Made by a program: the position numbers and the translations under genes
Origin: Gammaproteobacteria bacterium
Lineage (GTDB): Bacteria; Pseudomonadota; Gammaproteobacteria; Pseudomonadales; Halieaceae
Assembly: GCA_009937065.1 (NCBI GenBank)
Contig: JAACDF010000019.1
Span: 1 to 64,000, forward strand
DNA length: 64,000 nucleotides
Direction: 5' to 3'
The notes under the pieces: model-generated
Seen by the model: the letters and a program-made list of their open reading frames with translations, nothing else
Databases searched by the model: none
What the model was told of the DNA's origin: nothing
Shown: piece after piece, positions 36,644 through 44,565 of the stretch
Numbering within the stretch: position 1 is the first letter of the stretch
Layout of the letters: every line of letters starts with the position of its first letter

Positions 36644-38011
36644 TTAATCGAAGAGCGCAATAGCCTCATCAAGTCGAGATACAGGCTGAACGGTAATGCC
36701 AGGTATGCTTGTTCGTGGCGCGTTTCCCTTGGGTACGATGGCACGCTTAAATCCGTGTTTTGCTGCTTCAGCAATACGCTCCTGACCACTGGCTACAGGT
36801 CGAATCTCCCCGGTCAAACCAACCTCGCCGAAGACCACAAGATCTTTTGGCAGAATCTTGTTTCGTAGACTGGAGACAACCGCAAGCAAAAGGGAAAGGT
36901 CACCACTGGTCTCGGCAATACGGACGCCACCGACCACATTGGCAAAAACGTCTTGATCACCCACATGCAATCCCACATGTCGGTGCAAAACGGCCAACAA
37001 CATCGCTAGTCGGTTCTGCTCAAAACCGACGGCAACGCGCCGCGGGTTGCCCAGATTACTCGCATCCACTAGGGCTTGGATTTCAACTAGTAACGGGCGG
37101 GTACCTTCCCAGACGACAACGACTACCGTGCCAGGCGCTGGAGTATCAGCTCGCTCTAGGAAAATGGCAGATGGATTGAGAACCTCTTTCAGGCCGCCAT
37201 CCGTCATCGCGAATACGCCCAGCTCATTGACGGCACCAAAACGATTCTTCTGACCCCGAAGCGTCCGGTAACGAGAATCCTGCTCGCCCTCCAAAAGCAC
37301 GGAGCAATCAATCATGTGCTCTAGGACTTTGGGGCCCGCCAAACTACCGTCCTTCGTCACATGGCCAACGAGAATTAATACGGTACCTGTCTGCTTTGCA
37401 TAGCGGGTTAGCAGCGCCGCGCAGTCCCGGACTTGCGCCACACTGCCCGGTGCCGATGTTAAGGCATCGCTATGCACCACCTGAATGGAATCTACCACCA
37501 TGATTTTTGGTTTGTGTTCATTGGCGGCGGAGAGAATGGCGTCCACGTCGGTTTCAGCCATGAGCTGCAACGAATCGGTTTCGAGTCCCAAGCGCTTGGC
37601 GCGCATGGCTATCTGCTGGGGTGACTCCTCTCCTGTGACATACAACGCAGGCGCTCGTGCTGCGAGAGCGCACAGTGTCTGCAATAACAATGTACTTTTG
37701 CCTGCTCCGGGGTTTCCGCCAATTAAGATGGCTGATCCAGGAACAAAACCGCCACCGAGAACACGATCTAGCTCGGCAAAGCCCGAGCCGAATCGGGGCA
37801 GATCAACCAGGTCAATTTCAGAGAGTTTTTGAACGCGGGCGGTTGTACCGGCAAATCCACCCCGCACTTTTTGCACGGACCCCGAATTACCACCAGGAAT
37901 CCGGACCTCGGATAACGTATTCCATGCGCTACAGGCCGAACACTGTCCCTGCCATTTTCGATAATCCGCACCGCAGTCGTTGCATACGAACGCTGACTTA
38001 GTTTTTGCCAT
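36644..38011 (-). CDS. radA: DNA repair protein RadA
   Basis: Zinc finger FVCNDCGADYRKWQGQCSACSAWNTL, GGNPGAGKSTLL, KNRFG motif. Confidence 0.96.
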   Translation of the reverse strand: MAKTKSAFVCNDCGADYRKWQGQCSACSAWNTLSEVRIPGGNSGSVQKVRGGFAGTTARVQKLSEIDLVDLPRFGSGFAELDRVLGGGFVPGSAILIGGNPGAGKSTLLLQTLCALAARAPALYVTGEESPQQIAMRAKRLGLETDSLQLMAETDVDAILSAANEHKPKIMVVDSIQVVHSDALTSAPGSVAQVRDCAALLTRYAKQTGTVLILVGHVTKDGSLAGPKVLEHMIDCSVLLEGEQDSRYRTLRGQKNRFGAVNELGVFAMTDGGLKEVLNPSAIFLERADTPAPGTVVVVVWEGTRPLLVEIQALVDASNLGNPRRVAVGFEQNRLAMLLAVLHRHVGLHVGDQDVFANVVGGVRIAETSGDLSLLLAVVSSLRNKILPKDLVVFGEVGLTGEIRPVASGQERIAEAAKHGFKRAIVPKGNAPRTSIPGITVQPVSRLDEAIALFD

Positions 38012-38085
38012 AGATCACTCCGACAGGGGTGCCTCACCACCTGTAAACCGCTATGCTATCAGACCAACAGTCACCGCTTGTATAC

Positions 38086-39105
38086 ATGTCCAACCCGCGA
38101 TTCATTCCAGAGCGTTATTGCACCTTCTCACCTCAGCTCGCGGCAACCGTGGGTTTAGAGGAAGCGGTTCTTTTGCAGGGGTTGAGTAACCAGCTGGCCT
38201 CAAATGCCAACACCATTTTGATCGCAGCACTAGCGGAGGAGTTTCCGTTTTGGAATCACGTGAGAATAGGTCAGTTGCTGCAGCGGATTGTCGACCTCGG
38301 AATACTTCATGCGCGGCCCAGTCATGATCCACTGGTTTGGCGGATCGTCGACAGACCCATTGAGGCAGCCCGTAAAAGAGCACCGGTACAGGCATGGGCG
38401 CCTAGCGAACATCTTATCGACCTACTCAACCTAAATCATGGGCTGACCCGAAGCTACATACTCGACCAGCTTAAGAGCTTTGAGCCGTCGGGTGATCGAA
38501 AGACCTTGGACACGCGCTTTCGCCATCACGTACTCTCCCACTGGCGGCAGCAACAAAAACATCCGGCCTTTGAGATTAAAGAACCCGCCCGTTTTGATAA
38601 CGCATGGCAGCCTAGTCTTGACGCCAAAGAGATTTTAGCCCGCACAGAAATGGCATCAGAGTTCATTGAATCTATTCGCCCAGAGTTCATCCTTTATTGG
38701 AAAGAGCGAGGCGGCGCCCCAAAAGACGTCAACAGTAAATTCATTCAGTTTGCGCGACAGCGCTGGGCACGACACGAAAACAGTCTCCAACACAGTACCG
38801 TACCCGAGCGTCTTAAGCCCGATTGGATACCGAATGCTGCAGTGTATGAGACGCTTCAGCTGTCGGGCATATCGCAAGACTTCGCCGACACTGTACTGCG
38901 AGAATTTACTGTCTATTGGGTAGACAGTAACGAAGTGCATACATCGTGGAACGCGAAGTTCTTGCAGCATGTAAAATACCAATGGCAACGCCAGCAGGAG
39001 CAGATGAGTGGCAGATCAGAAACAGGCGGCGGAACTGGCCCAGCAGATCGCACGAAAGACCGAAGCATCTCAGACGACCTCAGTGACACCAGCTGGGCAG
39101 GATGA
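38086..39105 (+). CDS. DnaT-like protein with up to three DnaT-type ssDNA-binding domains
   Basis: Three W-P...FxxYW...SKF/AKF...W modules: WAPSEHLIDLL...HHVLSHWRQQQ; WQPSLDAKEIL...SKFIQFARQRWARHE; WIPNAAVYETLQLSGIS...SWNAKFLQHVKYQWQRQQ; alternative start at 38053. Confidence 0.7.
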   Translation: MSNPRFIPERYCTFSPQLAATVGLEEAVLLQGLSNQLASNANTILIAALAEEFPFWNHVRIGQLLQRIVDLGILHARPSHDPLVWRIVDRPIEAARKRAPVQAWAPSEHLIDLLNLNHGLTRSYILDQLKSFEPSGDRKTLDTRFRHHVLSHWRQQQKHPAFEIKEPARFDNAWQPSLDAKEILARTEMASEFIESIRPEFILYWKERGGAPKDVNSKFIQFARQRWARHENSLQHSTVPERLKPDWIPNAAVYETLQLSGISQDFADTVLREFTVYWVDSNEVHTSWNAKFLQHVKYQWQRQQEQMSGRSETGGGTGPADRTKDRSISDDLSDTSWAG

Positions 39106-39688
39106 ACGTGTCGATCGCGACGACGGAAGCCTGGTCGAGGCCATCAATCAGGTCTTTGCTCTATTCCGGCTGAACTACCACAATCAATATTACGCTGCGT
39201 GGTCAGACGCGCAGCAACTGGGTCAAGTAAAGCGACTGTGGCTGGAGGCTCTGAGTGACTTTTCGGGCGAGCTTATACTCATGGGCGCGCGACGCGCGAT
39301 TGAGGCGAGTGATTATCTACCAACGCTGAATCGCATGCTGACCAGCTGCTCCGATGCGCTGAGCGAGCTTGGCCTACCTTCAGCAGCTAACGCCTACGAA
39401 GAGGCCTGCTTGGCGCCAAACCCTAAAGCTGAGGCAAGCTGGTCTCATCCCATTGTCTATCTCGCGGGCAGAGACGCCAGCTGGTACCTGCTAGCCAACC
39501 ATGCCAGAGGTGAAGCCTGGCCAGTTTTTCAAGGCCACTACAACCGCTGGCTTAAACGGGCATTACGTGGTGAAACGTTTACGATCCCAGAGCGAAAGCA
39601 ACTCGAGGCGCCGAACGAAGAGGCGAGCATGGATCTTAAAGACCGAAAAACAGCGCTTTCAGCGCTAAGAAAGGCGATGGGGCTCTGA
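39008..39688 (+). CDS. Phage lambda P-like replication protein (putative DnaB helicase loader)
   Basis: GTG start. By eye matches the lambda P layout: INQVFALFRLNYHNQYYAAW...VKRLWLEALSDF...GARRAIEASDYLPTLNRMLTSC, and C-terminal DASWYLLANHARGEAWPVFQGHYNRWLKRALRGETFTIPERKQLE; overlaps the DnaT-like gene by 98 bp. Confidence 0.72.
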   Translation: MADQKQAAELAQQIARKTEASQTTSVTPAGQDERVDRDDGSLVEAINQVFALFRLNYHNQYYAAWSDAQQLGQVKRLWLEALSDFSGELILMGARRAIEASDYLPTLNRMLTSCSDALSELGLPSAANAYEEACLAPNPKAEASWSHPIVYLAGRDASWYLLANHARGEAWPVFQGHYNRWLKRALRGETFTIPERKQLEAPNEEASMDLKDRKTALSALRKAMGL

Positions 39689-40048
39689 CTACAACCCTTT
39701 GTCAGCCAGGTACCGCTCGAGCGACTCACGCTCCAATTGCAGAGCGCCAATCAAGCCTGGAGCTTGTGTCAGATCCCCCGTGGCCATCGCAGTTTGAAGC
39801 GACTTGGCTACATTTGAGAGTGGCATGGCCTGAGCATTACCGCAGGTACCTTTGAGACGGTGAGCCAGTGCGCGAATGGGCTCGGCATCACCGCTCGCCG
39901 CAAGATCTGCTAGAGCCGCAATATCACCCTCTATCTCCGCGCGAAACTTGCCGAGGATCATCTGCACCAATGCAGCATCGTCTCCCAGCATTTTTCCCAA
40001 TGCCACCAAGTCGATGGGGGGCAAATCGCTAGACTCCGTAATTTTCAT
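39689..40048 (-). CDS. Stand-alone Hpt (histidine phosphotransfer) domain protein
   Basis: IRALAHRLKGTCGNAQAMPLSNVAKSLQTAMATGDL contains the Hpt H-x-L-K-G motif; start inferred downstream of ORF-track start. Confidence 0.82.
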   Translation of the reverse strand: MKITESSDLPPIDLVALGKMLGDDAALVQMILGKFRAEIEGDIAALADLAASGDAEPIRALAHRLKGTCGNAQAMPLSNVAKSLQTAMATGDLTQAPGLIGALQLERESLERYLADKGL

Positions 40049-41411
40049 AGTCACTCCTAGCGAGGTTCTCGAATCGCGTGAACTGCCCCCGGAACGAGAG
40101 TCTGCAGGTACCAATAGGACCATTACGCTGCTTGCCAATAATGATTTCTGCCACACCTTGATCCGGTGAGTCTTCGTTATACACCTCGTCCCGGTAAATA
40201 AACATGATGACATCCGCGTCCTGCTCAATCGCACCGGATTCTCTCAAGTCGGAGTTAACAGGACGCTTGTTAGGTCGTTGCTCCAGCGCACGATTTAACT
40301 GTGACAAAGCAACTACCGGCACCCTAAACTCCTTGGCCAGTGCCTTCAGACTTCGCGAAATTTCCGAGATTTCGGCGGTTCTGCCCTCACTCGATCCAGC
40401 GACACGCATCAACTGGAGATAGTCGACCATAATCATCCCGAGATCGCCCTGCTCGCGCACCAAGCGACGGACTCTAGAGCGAAGTTCCGTAGGTGTTAGG
40501 GCCGGCGTGTCATCAATAAAAATTTGCGTGTCTTTCAGTTTCTCCGTAGCGCCCGATAGTTTTGGCCAATCATCCTGCTCGAGCTTGCCGGTTCGAACCC
40601 TTGATTGATCAATTCTGCCCAATGATGACAGCATTCTGATGACCAACTGCTCGGCGGGCATCTCCATGGAAAAAACCATGATGGGTCGGTCACTCGCCAG
40701 CGCCGCATTCTCCACAAGATTCATGGCGAATGAGGTCTTACCCATAGAAGGTCGTCCTGCAACGATGACCAAGTCGGAACCTTGCAAGCCTGAAGTCATA
40801 CGGTCCAGGTCAATGAATCCCGTGGTCAGACCAGTGATGTCTCCACCGGAATTGTAAAGCTCCTCAATTCGTTCAAGCGCGCCAGTCAATAGCGGAGCCA
40901 TGGCTTGAGGACCACCCTCTTTCTGACCGCCCTCGGAGATCTGCATGATGAGGCGCTCCGCCTCATCAACCAGCTCTTCGGAACTTCTGCCCTCAGGGTT
41001 AAAACCAGCTGATGCAATGTCTTGCGCCGCGTTAATAAGCTGCCTGAGCACCGAGCGCTCCCGTACAGCTTTCGCATAGGCTCTCACATTTGACGCCGTG
41101 GGCGTCTGCTCCGCGAGTTCAGCTATGTAAGTGTGGCCACCCGCTGCATCAAGCTCTCCCGTTGCTAAGAGACGATCGGCAACTGTAATGACATCAACCG
41201 GCTCACCTCGATCAACCAGGAGTGCAATCTGGCGAAAAATGGCACGGTGTTGGGGACGATAGAAATCTCCGGCAGCCACCACCTCGGCGACGCCATCCCA
41301 ACTATCAGAGGAAATGAGGAGTGCACCCAGGACTGAGCGCTCTGCCTCAATCGACTGCGGCTGCAGCTTTATTTTTGCGACATCCCAATCGGGATTTGAT
41401 GCTGTCTCCAT
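40029..41411 (-). CDS. dnaB: Replicative DNA helicase
   Basis: 460 aa; VIVAGRPSMGKTSFAMNLVENAAL, MIMVDYLQLM, QLNRALEQRPNKRPVNSDLRESGAIEQDADVIMF. Confidence 0.98.
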   Translation of the reverse strand: METASNPDWDVAKIKLQPQSIEAERSVLGALLISSDSWDGVAEVVAAGDFYRPQHRAIFRQIALLVDRGEPVDVITVADRLLATGELDAAGGHTYIAELAEQTPTASNVRAYAKAVRERSVLRQLINAAQDIASAGFNPEGRSSEELVDEAERLIMQISEGGQKEGGPQAMAPLLTGALERIEELYNSGGDITGLTTGFIDLDRMTSGLQGSDLVIVAGRPSMGKTSFAMNLVENAALASDRPIMVFSMEMPAEQLVIRMLSSLGRIDQSRVRTGKLEQDDWPKLSGATEKLKDTQIFIDDTPALTPTELRSRVRRLVREQGDLGMIMVDYLQLMRVAGSSEGRTAEISEISRSLKALAKEFRVPVVALSQLNRALEQRPNKRPVNSDLRESGAIEQDADVIMFIYRDEVYNEDSPDQGVAEIIIGKQRNGPIGTCRLSFRGQFTRFENLARSDYENYGV

Positions 41412-41519
41412 CTCAACTCTTTATTGATCTTGGTTTTTTGCTGTTCGGGCCAACGCGACCCGATCAATACAGCATGCCACAGTTAGGAACTGTGGCGTAA
41501 GACATGTCGCAGAGATGGT

Positions 41520-41969
41520 TTACTCGGCAACTACCGACAGATTGATAGTAGCCATTACCTCAGCATGAAGTTGAATCATGATTTCGTAGTCGCCAAGCTC
41601 ACGAATCACGCCATCGGGTAAACGGACTTCTGCCTTGTCAGTGTCGCAACCCGCAGCCGTCAGGGCCTCCGCGATATCACGAGTGCCAACAGAACCGAAG
41701 AGTTTCCCTTCTTCGCCCGCCGTTGCAGCAATCTGCACGCCTTCCAGCGCCTGAATCGCGTCCCCACGCTTCTGAGCAGCGTCAAGCGTGGCAGCCACAG
41801 CAGCCTCGAGCTCTGCGCGACGTGCCTCAAACTTCTCAATGTTCTCTTGAGTCGCAGGAACGGCTTTACCCTGCGGAATGAGGAAGTTACGGCCATAGCC
41901 AGGCTTCACATCAACACGGTCACCCAGAATGCCCAGGCTACCTACGTTATCGAGCAGAATTACTTCCAT
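41520..41969 (-). CDS. rplI: 50S ribosomal protein L9
   Basis: [36 protein letters not shown]; start corrected from 42038. Confidence 0.98.
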   Translation of the reverse strand: MEVILLDNVGSLGILGDRVDVKPGYGRNFLIPQGKAVPATQENIEKFEARRAELEAAVAATLDAAQKRGDAIQALEGVQIAATAGEEGKLFGSVGTRDIAEALTAAGCDTDKAEVRLPDGVIRELGDYEIMIQLHAEVMATINLSVVAE

Positions 41970-42089
41970 CCTTATTTCCCTCTCGCATTGGCGCTTTGCG
42001 CCACGTTTTTCAATTTTCTTTCCCCGTCGCCAGCTCACTCATCGAGTGATATGCGCCAGCTAAGGCTATAAATACATAATTTTTCAATA

Positions 42090-42944
42090 TCAACTGGCCT
42101 TTGCCCTTCGACCAAAGTCGAAAAAGGCATCCAGCAACACCGCTATGAGCACGCCTACCTTGAGCAAGTCAACAAATGTCCAAAGCATGTAACTCACAGC
42201 CAGAAATCCAAATCCAAGCTGTCGATCCCGCGCTACGTGATGCAGTAGTGCAAAACCGCAAATCGTGACAGGAATACCTGCCAAGGCAGTCCATGCTGCC
42301 ACTTCTCTTCCGCCCACGGCGCCAGCGATGACGACCAAAACCAAGGCAGCGGCCCATAGTGAGGGCAACCGCAACGCCCTGAACTCATCGCCAAAAGCAC
42401 CCGGCTTGTATAGCGCCGCCTGCCAATACCGGCCCAATAGCAAGCTAAGGCAGGCAAGCAACGAGTTACCCACTGCCATGAGCCCCGCCACTTGCGGCAC
42501 GGATGGCCTCATTATCTCGATAACGGCAGCATCGTCGGCACCGGACTCCAGTGCTTCAATCCACGTATCGAACATCATCAACAACGCGTCCAAAAAAGCG
42601 GAGTTGAATGCCAGCAGTACCACACCACCCAAGGCGGATACGGGTACGACCGCTACAAGCGCCAGTGACAGACTGTAGGTCTGTGCTAGCACTGCTGCAC
42701 CCACAAAGACTGAGAGCAACAAGAGACCTGTACCGTAATCTCCGCTCACCCAGCCCAGTAAGAGGGCGGGGAGCAACGACCACAATGCAATCCAAGCGCC
42801 ATCTCGCACACTGCGACCCAAGGTCACAAGTGCAATGGCTGCCGCACTCACAGGTGCGGCAATGACAAGCACGGAACCAATCACAGCGACCGCCAGCGCT
42901 TGCCAACGACCGCGCATGATGAATTCAGCGAGGTCGCGCATCAT
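42090..42944 (-). CDS. DUF2232-type multi-spanning membrane protein in the rpsR-rplI interval
   Basis: 284 aa, about 8 hydrophobic segments; same location as uncharacterised membrane proteins in other gammaproteobacteria. Confidence 0.75.
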   Translation of the reverse strand: MMRDLAEFIMRGRWQALAVAVIGSVLVIAAPVSAAAIALVTLGRSVRDGAWIALWSLLPALLLGWVSGDYGTGLLLLSVFVGAAVLAQTYSLSLALVAVVPVSALGGVVLLAFNSAFLDALLMMFDTWIEALESGADDAAVIEIMRPSVPQVAGLMAVGNSLLACLSLLLGRYWQAALYKPGAFGDEFRALRLPSLWAAALVLVVIAGAVGGREVAAWTALAGIPVTICGFALLHHVARDRQLGFGFLAVSYMLWTFVDLLKVGVLIAVLLDAFFDFGRRAKAS

Positions 42945-42947
42945 GTC

Positions 42948-43175
42948 TTACTGGTGCGAATCCGTGTAGGGCAGCAGTGCCAGGTAACGGGCGCGCTTGA
43001 TGGCCGTAGCCAATTGACGCTGATACTTCGCCTTTGTACCTGTGATACGACTAGGCACAATCTTTCCAGTTTCACTGATGTACTGCTTTAAGACTTCTAA
43101 ATCTTTATAGTCGATTTCCTGCACACCCTCGGCAGTAAAACGACAAAACTTTCTACGTCGGAAAAAACGTGACAT
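42948..43175 (-). CDS. rpsR: 30S ribosomal protein S18
   Basis: [74 protein letters not shown]. Confidence 0.98.
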   Translation of the reverse strand: MSRFFRRRKFCRFTAEGVQEIDYKDLEVLKQYISETGKIVPSRITGTKAKYQRQLATAIKRARYLALLPYTDSHQ

Positions 43176-43178
43176 GGA

Positions 43179-43703
43179 TTAAGCCTCCTCTTCGCTGTCG
43201 TGTGCAGCCGGCGCATCGTCTGGCTCTGCTGCCTCTGCGGTTTCTTCAACCACTTCTTCAGCTACTTCTTCAGCAGCGTCTGCATCACCCGAATCATCTA
43301 CCTCAGCTACTGAAGCTTCCTCTTCGGCCTTCGCCTCAGCGGCTTGGCGCTCCTGATAACGTGACTTACGCTCGCGATCTTCCTTCTCAGACTTCATGAT
43401 CAGTGACTCTTCAGTCACTGCGTCGTCTCGACGGATCACGAGGTTGCGAATGACAGCATCGTTGTAGCGGAACGTTGTCGTAAGCTCTTCCATTGCCTCG
43501 TTACTGGCTTCAACATTCATCAAGACATAGTGCGCCTTGTGAATCTTGTTGATGTGGTAAGCGAGTTGGCGGCGACCCCAATCCTCGAGGCGATGCACTT
43601 GGCCGCCATCCTTGGTGATCACATTGGTATACCGTTCAATCATGCCCGGTACTTGTTCCGACTGGTCCGGGTGGACCATAAAGACGATTTCGTAGTGTCG
43701 CAC
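43179..43703 (-). CDS. rpsF: 30S ribosomal protein S6 with long acidic C-terminal extension
   Basis: [26 protein letters not shown]... (GTG start), C-terminal tail [49 protein letters not shown]. Confidence 0.97.
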   Translation of the reverse strand: MRHYEIVFMVHPDQSEQVPGMIERYTNVITKDGGQVHRLEDWGRRQLAYHINKIHKAHYVLMNVEASNEAMEELTTTFRYNDAVIRNLVIRRDDAVTEESLIMKSEKEDRERKSRYQERQAAEAKAEEEASVAEVDDSGDADAAEEVAEEVVEETAEAAEPDDAPAAHDSEEEA

Positions 43704-43821
43704 TAACGATCTCTCCCTTCGGTTGTAGCTGCCTGACAATCAGTGCAGCAAGGAGTTAAGGCTCTAAGAGCCCGGCTAATTGTGAGGCGCGGAGTCTACA
43801 TAGGCCCGCAGTGGAATGCAA

Positions 43822-44565
43822 TCACCCGGCGGTGCGCTGGCGTACGGCCTCAAATAGACACACACCGGTCGCCACCGAAACATTGAGACTCGAGACGTCA
43901 CCGGCCATCGGGAGCTTGACCAGAAAGTCACAGGCATCAGTCGTTAATCGACGCATACCGGGACCTTCAGCGCCCATTACAATGACGACGGGAAGGGTGA
44001 GATCTTGATCGTAAAGCACCGCATCCGCTTCGCCAGTCGTCCCGATGACCCAAAGCCCCGCTTCTTTTAATGCCTTGAGTGTCCGCGCGAGATTGGTCAC
44101 GCGAACAAGTGGAATAGCTTCTGCGGCACCACTAGCCACCTTCCTTGCCGTTGCGTTGAGCTCTGCGCTGTTATCTTTTGGCACTACCACGGCGTGAACT
44201 CCGGCCGCATCGGCACTGCGCAGGCATGCGCCCAAGTTGTGAGGGTCGGTCACGCCGTCCAGGACAAGCACCAAGGGCCGCTCACAACTCGCCAAGTAAG
44301 AGATAAGGTCTCGTTCGTTAACGTTACTTTCTGACGATATGCGCTCAATGACAGCGACAACGCCCTGATGACGTTCGGCTACCTTGTTATCCAAATCTGC
44401 CTTAGGCACCCGGTTAACAGATACGCCTTGATTCTTCGCGAGCGCGAGGATTGCTTGGATGCGCTTATCGTTGCGATCAGTCTGAATAAACAACGCCAGA
44501 ATGCGCTGTGGAGACCGTCGCAATAGGCTGTCGACTGCATGGATGCCAAAGGCCATATCGCTCAT
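43822..44565 (-). CDS. rlmB: 23S rRNA (guanosine(2251)-2'-O)-methyltransferase
   Basis: SpoU family: LDGVTDPHNLGACLRSADAAGVHAVVVPKDNSA, VMGAEGPGMRRLT. Confidence 0.96.
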   Translation of the reverse strand: MSDMAFGIHAVDSLLRRSPQRILALFIQTDRNDKRIQAILALAKNQGVSVNRVPKADLDNKVAERHQGVVAVIERISSESNVNERDLISYLASCERPLVLVLDGVTDPHNLGACLRSADAAGVHAVVVPKDNSAELNATARKVASGAAEAIPLVRVTNLARTLKALKEAGLWVIGTTGEADAVLYDQDLTLPVVIVMGAEGPGMRRLTTDACDFLVKLPMAGDVSSLNVSVATGVCLFEAVRQRTAG

